From: Bacteroidaceae bacterium
GTDB lineage: Bacteria > Bacteroidota > Bacteroidia > Bacteroidales > CHK158-818
DNA length: 10,397 bases
Assembly (NCBI GenBank): GCA_017467745.1
Contig: JAFUKV010000215.1
Location: forward strand, 1-10,397
Direction of reading: 5' to 3'
Shown one piece after another: positions 1 to 7,666 of the stretch. The position numbers and the translations under genes were made by a program. Every line of letters starts with the position of its first letter. Position 1 is the stretch's first letter. Under the pieces are notes generated by a model that had not been told where the DNA came from, ran no database searches, and saw only the letters and a list, made by a program, of their open reading frames with translations.

Positions 1-703
1 CTACGACAAGTTTGTAGATGATGTTTTTGAAAAATCTATATTCGGTAACGAAGCCAACCTGAAAAAATTTATCAAACGCCCGACTCTTAAAGCTCTGAAA
101 AATGATTTGATGTTCTCTTTTGCAAAATCGGTAGCGGAAAAAAGGACGGAATTATCTCTGCAACAAATTCCTCTGAATTTACAATATGATCAAGCCGCCA
201 AAACATATATAGCCGGATTATTGGAAAAAGAAAAAGAACAAACCCCTTACCCTGACGCTAATTTCTCTATCCGCCTTACATACGGGCAGGTATTGCCGTA
301 TCAACCGAAAGACGGCGTTATATACAAAAACTACACGTCTTTAAAAGGTGTAATGGAAAAAGAAAATCCCGACAGTTGGGAATTTATCGTTCCTGAAAAA
401 CTTAAAGACCTGTATAACAACAACGATTTTGGTCCTTATGCACGTGAAAACGGAGAGATGCCGGTTTGTTTTATTTCAAATAACGACATCACAGGCGGTA
501 ATTCAGGCAGTCCGGTCATGAATGCCAACGGAGAGCTTATCGGCCTTGCTTTCGATGGAAACTGGGAAGCCATGAGTGGAGACATCGTTTTTGAACCTGA
601 ATTGCAAAGATGTATCAATGTAGACATTCGCTACGTGCTTTTCATTATCGATAAATACGCCGGCGCAAAACATTTAATTGACGAAATGACTATCATAAAA
701 TAA
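1..703 (+). CDS. S46 family serine dipeptidyl peptidase, DPP7-type (3' part; 5' end outside window)
   Basis: C-terminal third of an S46 peptidase, a periplasmic serine exopeptidase family that releases dipeptides from the N terminus of oligopeptides. The reading frame is open from base 2, so the gene enters from the left; the ATG at 110 and the TTG at 107 are internal codons. The chymotrypsin-like nucleophile motif GGNSGSPV is present, with the catalytic Ser codon at 503-505; the His and Asp of the triad lie upstream, outside the window. The motif is followed by LIGLAFDGNWEAMSGDI and ends with VDIRYVLFIIDKYAGAKHL, both typical of the family. The residue after FD is Gly (557-559). In S46 enzymes Gly here marks DPP7 (hydrophobic or broad P1 preference), whereas Arg marks DPP11 (Asp/Glu P1). 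It stops five bases before the S9 peptidase gene, so the two are probably co-transcribed. Family assignment is very sure; specificity is inferred from one residue. Confidence 0.95.
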   Translation, partial: YDKFVDDVFEKSIFGNEANLKKFIKRPTLKALKNDLMFSFAKSVAEKRTELSLQQIPLNLQYDQAAKTYIAGLLEKEKEQTPYPDANFSIRLTYGQVLPYQPKDGVIYKNYTSLKGVMEKENPDSWEFIVPEKLKDLYNNNDFGPYARENGEMPVCFISNNDITGGNSGSPVMNANGELIGLAFDGNWEAMSGDIVFEPELQRCINVDIRYVLFIIDKYAGAKHLIDEMTIIK

Positions 704-708
704 ACCGA

Positions 709-3231
709 ATGAAAAAATATATATTATTACCGGCTTTTTTACTATCAAGCGCTACCATATCGGCACAAACATCATATCCTGTAACAGGTATGAAATACAT
801 GGAAAGCGTACTACTGAGAGAGCCCATTAAAAGCGATACCGTCGACGCGAAAGGAAAAACTTATGAAACGGCTTCTCTACTGAAAAATACAGCTACCGGT
901 TTATTTGATGAATCGGCAACCGTCTTAAACGATGACCAAGGCCGTTATTTGATAACCAAACCCGAAAAAGGTTACGCTTTACATCGGTTTAAGTTCAATA
1001 TCATACCGAACAGATTCTCTACTTTGGAAATTTCCGTCAAAGCTCCCGGTATGTACGAGATATATGTAAACGGCGAAAAAAAAGGCGACAAATATACGGT
1101 TAATACAAAATTATCGGATGAAAAACCGACCAAGCATTCCATAACTGTCGAACCTGAAATACAGGAAGTCATCATCAAATATCTTAACTCGGCGACAATA
1201 GAGAGCGACGACTCCATTTCTGTTACGGTAAATTGCCCCAAGAACGATTCGTTAAGTCGTCCCAACATTACACCTGACCCAAGACATCCTCTATATATCG
1301 ACGATTTATTGGTAGGGAAAAGACCATCTTCAACTTCTATATCTCCCAACGGAAAATTCGCGTTAATACAATACAGAACTACCTTAGCGGGAGGAAGCGG
1401 AACTTCCGAAACCATTCTTTACCGAATATCCGACGGACATACGCAATACATTAAAGACGGTTTATCTTGGATGCCATCTTCTTCGTTATTGTATTATATC
1501 ACAAATACGAATAACGGACGAGAATTGCATACAATCGACCCTGAAAACATGCAAGACAAATTACTTGCAAGCGGACTGCCCTCCGGATATTTTTCATGGA
1601 GCCCCGACGAATCGTATCTGATTTATTCCATTTACGAAAGCGCACCCGAAAAGGGAAAGCCTATCTCTGAAATTATCGTCCCGGCAGACCGTATAGACGG
1701 CTGGCGCAATCGTTGTAACCTCTATAAATACGATTTGGCAACCGGTGTTATGCAACGGCTTACATTCGGATATAGAAACACATATCTATCGGACATTAGT
1801 AACGATGGTACAAAATTGCTTTTCAATAGCAGCTATCCGAAATTGACAGAACGTCCGTTCGGTGAAAATTCGATGTTTCTCATGGACGTAGCGACAGGAA
1901 AGGTAGATACCTTGTGGCACAAAGATCCGTTTGCATCGGGTGCACAATTCTCCCCCGACGGGACGCAAATACTAATTACCGCTCCGGCAGAGGCATTCGG
2001 AGGTTTAGGGTTAAATATAAAAGAAGGACAAACCGCTAACATGTATGATATACAAGCGTACATTATGAACCTGTCCGACAAAAGAATAACACCTATAACC
2101 AAACTGTTCAATCCGTCTATCGAATCGGCTATTTGGAATAAATTCGACAACCAGATTTATTTCAGATGTACTGACAAAGATCGTGTAACAGTGTATAGGT
2201 ATTCTCCTAAGAAAGATTCTTTTGAAAAACTTCCGTTAGAAGAAGACATTGTACAATCGTTCAACCTCAGTCAGAATGCGCCTATCGCAATTTATCGCGG
2301 ACAGAGCGTTTCTTATGCAAACCGCGTACATCTTTACAATACGAAAAAGAATGAATCGAAATTAATATCCGACCTGCAAGCGGAACAAATGGCTCAATTT
2401 CGTTTAGCGCCCGTAACAGATTGGAACTTTCAATCAGAAGACGGCACTACCATAGAAGGACGCTATTATTTACCGCCCAATTTCGACGAAAACAAACAAT
2501 ATCCGATGATTGTATATTACTATGGAGGAACAACCCCCACCGACCGCACTTTCGAAATGCGCTATTCAGGACATCTATATGCAGCTATGGGATATGTAGT
2601 TTACGTTATACAGCCCAGCGGAACAATCGGCTACGGGCAGGAATTTTCCGCCCGACATGTAAATGCGTGGGGTATTAAAACGGCAAACGATATTATTACG
2701 GGAACTAAAAAATTCTGCGAAGCCCACCCGTTTGTAAACGCAAAAAAAGTGGGATGTATAGGAGCCTCATACGGTGGATTTATGACGCAATATTTACAAA
2801 CGCAAACCGATATTTTCGCAGCAGCCGTATCGCACGCCGGTATCAGCAGCATTACCAGTTATTGGGGAGAAGGTTATTGGGGATACGGGTACAGCGCTGC
2901 GGCCAGTGCAAACAGTTATCCTTGGAATAACAAGGATTTGTATGTGGAGCAAAGCCCGCTTTTCCATGCTGATAAAATTAATACGCCATTACTATTGGTA
3001 CACGGTACAGTAGATACGAACGTTCCTATTGGAGAAAGCATCCAAATGTTTACCGCATTGAAAATATTAGGTAAAGAAGTTGCATTTCTACAAGTTGACG
3101 GAGAAAATCACGGCATTGTAGACTTTAAGAAACGGATGGCATGGAAAAAAAGTATTTTCGCATGGTTCGCTAAATGGCTGCAAGACGATTCGAATTGGTG
3201 GGAAAGCCTATACCCGTCCAAAACATTATAA
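709..3231 (+). CDS. secreted S9 family peptidase (prolyl oligopeptidase/DPP-IV-like) with extra N-terminal domain
   Basis: An 840-residue exported serine peptidase. Residues 1-20 form a signal peptide (MKK, hydrophobic core, SATISAQ), suggesting a periplasmic location. Residues about 21-185 are a beta-rich region with a jelly-roll-like stretch (PGMYEIYVNGEKKGDK) that I cannot assign to a family. From about 200 to 570 come propeller-type repeats (SPNGKFALI, SPDESYLIY, SNDGTKLLF, SPDGTQILI). From about 570 to 830 lies the alpha/beta-hydrolase domain with Ser687 in GASYGG, Asp769 in HGTVDTNVP and His801 in GENHGI, so the triad is complete. I see no DPP-IV-like double-Glu motif in the propeller, so dipeptidyl, tripeptidyl or other oligopeptidase activity cannot be chosen. 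The start is fixed by the signal peptide and lies five bases after the S46 stop, which suggests translational coupling. A hairpin terminator follows 18 bases after the stop. Confidence 0.93.
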   Translation: MKKYILLPAFLLSSATISAQTSYPVTGMKYMESVLLREPIKSDTVDAKGKTYETASLLKNTATGLFDESATVLNDDQGRYLITKPEKGYALHRFKFNIIPNRFSTLEISVKAPGMYEIYVNGEKKGDKYTVNTKLSDEKPTKHSITVEPEIQEVIIKYLNSATIESDDSISVTVNCPKNDSLSRPNITPDPRHPLYIDDLLVGKRPSSTSISPNGKFALIQYRTTLAGGSGTSETILYRISDGHTQYIKDGLSWMPSSSLLYYITNTNNGRELHTIDPENMQDKLLASGLPSGYFSWSPDESYLIYSIYESAPEKGKPISEIIVPADRIDGWRNRCNLYKYDLATGVMQRLTFGYRNTYLSDISNDGTKLLFNSSYPKLTERPFGENSMFLMDVATGKVDTLWHKDPFASGAQFSPDGTQILITAPAEAFGGLGLNIKEGQTANMYDIQAYIMNLSDKRITPITKLFNPSIESAIWNKFDNQIYFRCTDKDRVTVYRYSPKKDSFEKLPLEEDIVQSFNLSQNAPIAIYRGQSVSYANRVHLYNTKKNESKLISDLQAEQMAQFRLAPVTDWNFQSEDGTTIEGRYYLPPNFDENKQYPMIVYYYGGTTPTDRTFEMRYSGHLYAAMGYVVYVIQPSGTIGYGQEFSARHVNAWGIKTANDIITGTKKFCEAHPFVNAKKVGCIGASYGGFMTQYLQTQTDIFAAAVSHAGISSITSYWGEGYWGYGYSAAASANSYPWNNKDLYVEQSPLFHADKINTPLLLVHGTVDTNVPIGESIQMFTALKILGKEVAFLQVDGENHGIVDFKKRMAWKKSIFAWFAKWLQDDSNWWESLYPSKTL

Positions 3232-3249
3232 AAGTAATTCAATATAGAG

Positions 3250-3279
3250 AGACAGGCCGGAAAATCGGCCTGTCTTATT
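3250..3279 (+). terminator. Rho-independent-type terminator after the S9 peptidase gene
   Basis: A perfect 9-bp GC-rich stem (GACAGGCCG at 3251-3259, CGGCCTGTC at 3266-3274) encloses a six-base loop, GAAAAT. The flanking A3250/T3275 pair extends it by one. It is followed by TTATTGTTT, an imperfect T-tract. It lies 18 bases after the S9 stop and 25 bases before the HAD start. It probably ends the S46-S9 transcript, with some read-through possible because the T-tract is interrupted. Confidence 0.68.
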
Positions 3280-3299
3280 GTTTCATAAAAATTGCAACT

Positions 3300-4073
3300 A
3301 TGATAAAAGCCGCTTTTTTTGATATAGACGGAACATTAGTCAGCTTCAATACACATAAAGTGCCTGAATCTACAATAACGGCATTAAATGCTCTTCGTCA
3401 AAAAGGAATAAAAACATTCATCGCCACCGGTAGGCACAAAACAGCTATCAACAATTTAGGAAATCTAATATTTGACGGATATATTACATTAAATGGAGGT
3501 ATCTGTTTAGATGAAAAAGATAAAATCATCTATAAACATAGTATTCCGCAAGAAGATATCAGAAGTTTTATTCGTTATCAAGAAACATATCCATTTCCTT
3601 CTATGATTGTCACAGAATGCGATTTGTTTATCAATTATTGCAATCAAGATGTCGAGGACATATTAAAAATTTTAAACTTCCCTCATCTTCCGCAAAAACC
3701 GGTAACAGATTTTTACGATACGGAGGTAATGCAGCTGGTATCTTTCTTTAAGACCGAGCAAGAAAATAAAATCATGAAAGAACTGCCACATTGCGAGGCT
3801 ACCCGATGGCATCCGTCGTTTACAGACATTGTACCCAAAGGCAGCAGCAAACGAGTAGGAATTGATAAAATTGCTGAACACTTCGGAATAGGCATCGACG
3901 AATGTATCGCTTTCGGCGACGGAGGCAATGATATTTCTATGCTGCAATATGCCGGAATAGGAGTAGCAATGGGAAATGCTGACGAAGAAGTAAAACGAAA
4001 TGCCGATTATGTAACCGACCCCATAGATAATGACGGCATAATAAATGCGTTAAAGCATTTAGATATTATATAA
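3300..4073 (+). CDS. Cof-type HAD-superfamily (IIB) phosphatase
   Basis: A 257-residue cytosolic hydrolase of the Cof/YidA type, expected to dephosphorylate small phosphorylated metabolites with Mg2+; the substrate cannot be read from sequence. All four HAD motifs are visible: motif I FFDIDGTLV with nucleophile Asp8 and acid/base Asp10; motif II IATGR with Thr43; motif III Lys180 in VPKGSSK; motif IV FGDGGNDISML with Asp207 and Asp211. The segment between motifs II and III (about 80-180) is the C2-type cap, and the total length is normal for the family. The frame is open back to 3174, inside the S9 gene, but the ATG at 3300 puts MIKAAFFDIDGT at the usual N terminus and lies beyond the terminator hairpin, so I chose it. 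No Shine-Dalgarno and no clear promoter are seen. It may have its own promoter or depend on read-through. Confidence 0.9.
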   Translation: MIKAAFFDIDGTLVSFNTHKVPESTITALNALRQKGIKTFIATGRHKTAINNLGNLIFDGYITLNGGICLDEKDKIIYKHSIPQEDIRSFIRYQETYPFPSMIVTECDLFINYCNQDVEDILKILNFPHLPQKPVTDFYDTEVMQLVSFFKTEQENKIMKELPHCEATRWHPSFTDIVPKGSSKRVGIDKIAEHFGIGIDECIAFGDGGNDISMLQYAGIGVAMGNADEEVKRNADYVTDPIDNDGIINALKHLDII

Positions 4074-4078
4074 TTATA

Positions 4079-4105
4079 AGAGCGTATCAAAAAAATAGCC
4101 GCTCT
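4079..4105. repeat. small hairpin in the convergent intergenic region
   Basis: AGAGCG (4079-4084) pairs with CGCTCT (4100-4105) around a 15-base loop containing an A-run. It begins six bases after the HAD stop. No T-tract follows on either strand in terminator geometry, so a terminator role is doubtful. The left arm, AGAGCGTATCAAA, nearly repeats the left arm of the stronger hairpin at 4140-4153 (AGAGCCGTATCAAA). A further 5-bp hairpin (GTTAC at 4111-4115, GTAAC at 4121-4125) lies between them. Confidence 0.45.
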
Positions 4106-4135
4106 GAAAAGTTACAGATTGTAACCTATTAAACC

Positions 4136-4186
4136 AAAAAGAGCCGTATCAAACTCTGCTTTGTGTAATGACACGGCTCTTTTTTT
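4136..4186. terminator. bidirectional terminator between convergent transcripts
   Basis: An A-tract (4136-4140) and GAGCCGT (4141-4147) pair with ACGGCTC (4173-4179) and a T-tract (4180-4186), giving a stem of about 12 bp. Beyond an A-C mismatch it extends by three more pairs (TCA 4149-4151 with TGA 4169-4171). Because A-tract and T-tract flank a symmetrical stem, it works in either direction. On the plus strand it would end the HAD transcript (stop at 4073). On the minus strand it would end the operon whose last stop codon is at 4292. The other bases of 4074-4291 show only the two smaller hairpins and AT-rich sequence. Confidence 0.8.
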
Positions 4187-4291
4187 ACTTTTCAGGATAC
4201 TCTTTTTTCAAATCAAAAGTCGATTTTATTAGAATCAAGTCTTAATACATTGATACATCCTCAATTTTATATTCCGATTATCAAAATATCC

Positions 4292-5431
4292 TTATCTAAA
4301 ACGTACCATACGGGCAAACCCGTTATACGCGACAGAAATACCTACGTGGCATCCCCGTTCAAATAAATCATAATCGGCATACGAAACATAGGCTTTCATA
4401 CGTAAAGAAGAGGTGTACATTTCTTTATGCCCGAACCAAGAAGAGGGATTTACCGACAATAATGTAGAAAATTTATAATCGACCGTTAAACCGGCAATAG
4501 CATTAAAATCGCTTACCGCTACTTTAATTTCGTTACGGCGATCATCCACATCCATCACCTTTGAATATTGGCTCCAAACAATTCCGGCAAACGGCATAAC
4601 CTTTACCCTATGCGAATCATAGACTTCATACCCCAAACACAAATCTATTGTTGAATAAATCGTATGTCTATTCTTCTCCCATTTTACCAGTTCATTCTTA
4701 TAAGGAATCAACATATCGGCTCTATTTCGGGTAAACCCACCAGCAAAATCGGCTAAAAAATGAGTTTTCTTATATGCTAAATCTACGCCAAAACTAAACT
4801 GTCCCGAAGGAGTAAAATAATGTGCCAGTTTTCCTGTCGGAAATTCGATATTTGCACCCAAGACTATACCATACCCGAAATTACGAGGAACGAAATTTAC
4901 CGGAACACTCGGTGAGGTACTATTCAACAATCCTGCAATATAAGTCTCCCACTCAACCAATTTTTTTTCATTCCGGCCTTCAACCGTCTCTTCTCGCATA
5001 GACTTTATTTGCTCGTCGTATGTAGCCGAATAGTTACGCATAGCAGCCTCAATCTCGATAGTAGGCAAACCTTTATCAATGTCTTGTTGCAACTTTCGAC
5101 AATAATATTCCATCAAGTCGAACACAGCCTGATTATATCGCAAAGCCTCTTCCGTACGATAATCCGGATGAGTCCACGCTCTATCCAAATCTATATATGT
5201 ATATAAAACAGGATGATAAACCGTTATACTACCTTGCTTGTCTTTTGTCTTCTCTCCTCCTATCCACGCACGCAGACTGGATGTAACGCCTTTTTCGTCG
5301 GTCGATTCCTTAAAATCGTCCCACGTCAATTTTCCGCTATCCCATCGTTTTATATTTTTCGGCTCCACGCCTATCGCAAACGCCGATGTAAAGAAACAAC
5401 ACAAAAGAATTACTAAACAAGATATCCTCAT
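4292..5431 (-). CDS. exported protein: DUF922-like degenerate protease domain plus C-terminal beta-barrel-like region
   Basis: A 379-residue protein, function unknown. Residues 1-19 form a signal peptide with likely cleavage after AFA. Residues about 27-125 resemble the Bacteroidota DUF922-like predicted zinc-protease domain: LTWDDFK near 35-41, TSS near 50, YIDLDRAW at 79-86, and a helix FDLMEYYCRKLQQDI at 104-118. In that family the helix normally carries HEQxHFD; here residues 99-103 are Tyr-Asn-Gln-Ala-Val (codons 5137-5123), so both His and the Glu are gone and zinc-protease activity is not expected. Residues about 120-165 are helical and charged. From about 185 to the end the sequence alternates hydrophobic and polar residues with Gly and aromatics (FGYGIVLGANIEF, FSFGVDLAYKK, SLRMKAYVSYADYDLF, VGISVAYNGF), which suggests an outer-membrane beta-barrel, though the C terminus is RFR rather than a terminal aromatic. 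It starts 11 bases after argF', so it is probably the last gene of the operon. The domain match is from memory of the family pattern. Confidence 0.75.
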   Translation of the reverse strand: MRISCLVILLCCFFTSAFAIGVEPKNIKRWDSGKLTWDDFKESTDEKGVTSSLRAWIGGEKTKDKQGSITVYHPVLYTYIDLDRAWTHPDYRTEEALRYNQAVFDLMEYYCRKLQQDIDKGLPTIEIEAAMRNYSATYDEQIKSMREETVEGRNEKKLVEWETYIAGLLNSTSPSVPVNFVPRNFGYGIVLGANIEFPTGKLAHYFTPSGQFSFGVDLAYKKTHFLADFAGGFTRNRADMLIPYKNELVKWEKNRHTIYSTIDLCLGYEVYDSHRVKVMPFAGIVWSQYSKVMDVDDRRNEIKVAVSDFNAIAGLTVDYKFSTLLSVNPSSWFGHKEMYTSSLRMKAYVSYADYDLFERGCHVGISVAYNGFARMVRFR

Positions 5432-5442
5432 AGAACTACGGT

Positions 5443-6396
5443 TTATAAATTTTCCAATATACGTTTCAGAACAACCTGAGCCGATATTTCACGGTTAGCC
5501 GCTTCGGGTATAACAATCGAACGGGGACTTTCTATCACTTCATCCGTTACAATCATATTTCTTCTTACCGGCAAACAGTGCATAAAATACGCATTATCGG
5601 TAAGAGCCATTTTTTCCGCATCTACCGTCCAGCTACGATCCGTATTGATTACCTTGCCGTAATTAGGATCAGCATATGCCGCCCAATTCTTAGCATAAAT
5701 AAAATCAGCTCCTTCAAAAGCTTTACGTTGATCGTATTCTATACGTGCGTTTCCCGTAAATTTAGGGTCTAACTCATAGCCTTCGGGATGCGTAATAACA
5801 AATTCATAATCCGTAGCGTTCATCCATTCGGCAAAAGAATTAGGCACAGCCTGCGGCAATGCGCGCGGATGCGGAGCCCATGACATAACCACTTTGGGAC
5901 GCTCTTTTTGCTTATATTCTTCAATCGTTATCAAATCGGCAAACGATTGAAGCGGATGACGCGTAGCTGCTTCCATGCTAAACACCGGACGTCCGGAATA
6001 TTGAATGAATTGAGACAATATTTTTTCTTGGTAATCGTCCTCTTTATTTTCGAACTTGGCAAAAGCTCTGACCCCAATCACGTCGCAATAATTTCCCATA
6101 ACGGGAATAGCTTCAAGCAAATGTTCAGACTTATCTCCGTCCATTACTACTCCCCGCTCCGTTTCAAGTTTCCATGCTCCTTGATTAACATCGAGAACAA
6201 TCACATTCATACCCAGATTCATCGCAGCTTTCTGCGTACTTAAACGAGTGCGTAGGCTAGAATTAAAAAACAACATCAACAGAGTTTTATCTTGCCCGAG
6301 ATGTTTATATGCAAATCTGTTTTTCTTCACTTCAAAAGCCTCTTGTACAGCTTCTTTTAAATTTCCTAAATCTTTTACATTCGTAAAATGGCGCAT
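5443..6396 (-). CDS. argF': N-succinylornithine-type carbamoyltransferase (acylornithine transcarbamylase family)
   Basis: A 317-residue cytosolic transcarbamylase, expected to transfer carbamoyl from carbamoyl phosphate to an N-acylated ornithine, giving N-acylcitrulline in arginine synthesis. Carbamoyl-phosphate motif SSLRTR spans 46-51, HPLQ is at 147-150 and HCLPVR at 273-278. Long stretches (NQGAWKLETERGVVMDGDK, FSMEAATRHPLQSFADL) agree with the Bacteroides fragilis enzyme as I remember it. The position that separates the acetyl- from the succinylornithine enzyme (Glu92 in Xanthomonas AOTCase, Pro90 in B. fragilis SOTCase) is Ser90 here, in DGDKSEH (codon 6129-6127). Published mutants of AOTCase with Ser at this site become succinylornithine enzymes, so succinylornithine is the likely substrate. 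Length is normal. It begins 19 bases after proA and ends 11 bases before the next gene, so it is within the operon. Annotation pipelines may call it acetylornithine carbamoyltransferase. Confidence 0.93.
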   Translation of the reverse strand: MRHFTNVKDLGNLKEAVQEAFEVKKNRFAYKHLGQDKTLLMLFFNSSLRTRLSTQKAAMNLGMNVIVLDVNQGAWKLETERGVVMDGDKSEHLLEAIPVMGNYCDVIGVRAFAKFENKEDDYQEKILSQFIQYSGRPVFSMEAATRHPLQSFADLITIEEYKQKERPKVVMSWAPHPRALPQAVPNSFAEWMNATDYEFVITHPEGYELDPKFTGNARIEYDQRKAFEGADFIYAKNWAAYADPNYGKVINTDRSWTVDAEKMALTDNAYFMHCLPVRRNMIVTDEVIESPRSIVIPEAANREISAQVVLKRILENL

Positions 6397-6415
6397 ATCT
6401 TTTTTGCAATTAAAT

Positions 6416-7666
6416 TTAACTTCTGATTTGTCCGTTTCCGGTTATAATATATTTGTAACTTGTCATTTCCGGCAAAGCCATCGGCCCGCGCGCATGCAAT
6501 TTTTGCGTACTGATACCTATTTCCGCACCAAAACCGAATTGTCCCCCATCGGTAAATGCCGTAGAAACATTGCTATATACACAAGCTGCATCCACTTCTT
6601 TGAGAAAACGCGAAATATGCTTCGGATTCTCACTAACAATAGATTCGCTGTGCTTAGACGAATATCGGGCAATATGTTCAATAGCTTCGTCCAAATCGTT
6701 GACAGTTTTCACCGCCATTTTATATGACAGAAACTCGGTTCCGTAACTTTCAGGCAAAGCGTGTTGCAACAAAGCAGATGGATAATGCCCCCGTAACGCC
6801 TCAAAAGAATCTTCATCGGCATATATAACAACATTACTATCTGCCAACAAAGTGCACAACTCAGGCAAATCCACCAATCGACTTCTATTTATCAATAAAC
6901 AGTCCAACGCATTGCAAACACTTACCCTACGTGTTTTAGCATTATTGATGATAGCTTTCCCCTTTGCTGTATCACCGTCAGCATCGAAATAAGTATGGCA
7001 GATACCCGCACCTGTCTCAATAACAGGCACTTTTGAATTATTCCGCACATAATTAATCAAACCTTGACTACCGCGCGGTATAATCAAATCTACCCATTTT
7101 ACGGCTTGCAACAACTCTGCCGTAGCATCCCTGTCTGCCGGCAACAGAACCACTGTATACGGGTCTATTCCGAAAGTTATCAACACCCTGTTAATAACTT
7201 CAACAATAGCTTTATTTGAATTGTGAGCATCATGCCCGCCTTTTAATATACATGCGTTACCCGATTTCAGGCAAAGAGAAAATACATCAAAACTTACATT
7301 CGGACGCGCTTCATAAATAATGCCAACTACCCCGAACGGAACTGAAATTTTAGTTATTTCCATTCCATTGGGACGCACTGTCTTATCCAAAACCCGGCCC
7401 AAAGGAGTAGGTAATTTTGCAACTTGCCGCATATCTGAGGCAATAGCTGAAATACGTTCGGCCGTCAATTTTAGCCGGTCATACTTCGGGTCAGACGATT
7501 CCATACATGCCAAATCTTTGGCATTTTCTTCCAAAATATAGGCCGACGACTTTTCCGCTTCATCGGCAACAGCATACAGAACACGGTTTATCGTATCCTC
7601 TTCTATCAGATTCAATCTGCGGGAGGCAGCCTTTACTGCCGCAAAAACATCATCCAATTGGTTCAT
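6416..7666 (-). CDS. proA: gamma-glutamyl phosphate reductase (glutamate-5-semialdehyde dehydrogenase)
   Basis: A 416-residue cytosolic enzyme of the aldehyde dehydrogenase superfamily. It reduces L-glutamyl 5-phosphate with NADPH to glutamate-5-semialdehyde, the second step of proline synthesis. Family hallmarks in order: PFGVVGIIYEARPNVSFD near 110-127, LKSGNACILKGGHDAHNSN near 132-150, IPRGSQGLINYVRNNSKVPV near 195-215, ETGAGICHTYFD just after, and the catalytic cysteine Cys251 in RRVSVCNALDC (codon 6916-6914). The C-terminal end carries FGFGAEIGISTQKLHARGP, the conserved ProA signature. Length is normal for the family. The ATG at 7666 precedes a typical N-terminal helix. It lies 67 bases after proB, the widest gap in this operon; a TAATTTTG on the minus strand at 7693-7686 matches the Bacteroidota -7 pattern TAnnTTTG, but no convincing -33 element is seen, so an internal promoter is only a possibility. 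Confidence 0.97.
   Translation of the reverse strand: MNQLDDVFAAVKAASRRLNLIEEDTINRVLYAVADEAEKSSAYILEENAKDLACMESSDPKYDRLKLTAERISAIASDMRQVAKLPTPLGRVLDKTVRPNGMEITKISVPFGVVGIIYEARPNVSFDVFSLCLKSGNACILKGGHDAHNSNKAIVEVINRVLITFGIDPYTVVLLPADRDATAELLQAVKWVDLIIPRGSQGLINYVRNNSKVPVIETGAGICHTYFDADGDTAKGKAIINNAKTRRVSVCNALDCLLINRSRLVDLPELCTLLADSNVVIYADEDSFEALRGHYPSALLQHALPESYGTEFLSYKMAVKTVNDLDEAIEHIARYSSKHSESIVSENPKHISRFLKEVDAACVYSNVSTAFTDGGQFGFGAEIGISTQKLHARGPMALPEMTSYKYIITGNGQIRS

Noticed and set aside
972..1415. A 147-residue minus-strand open frame inside the S9 peptidase
   Set aside because: It is antisense to the signal-peptide-bearing S9 gene and has no recognisable motif or start context.
3174..3299. 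Longer start for the HAD phosphatase overlapping the S9 gene
   Set aside because: The extension overlaps the S9 coding end and the terminator hairpin and encodes no family sequence; the ATG at 3300 places the DxD motif at the usual distance from the N terminus.
6248..6727. A 159-residue plus-strand open frame across the argF'/proA junction
   Set aside because: It overlaps both well-supported minus-strand genes and shows no recognisable domain, so it is a shadow frame.
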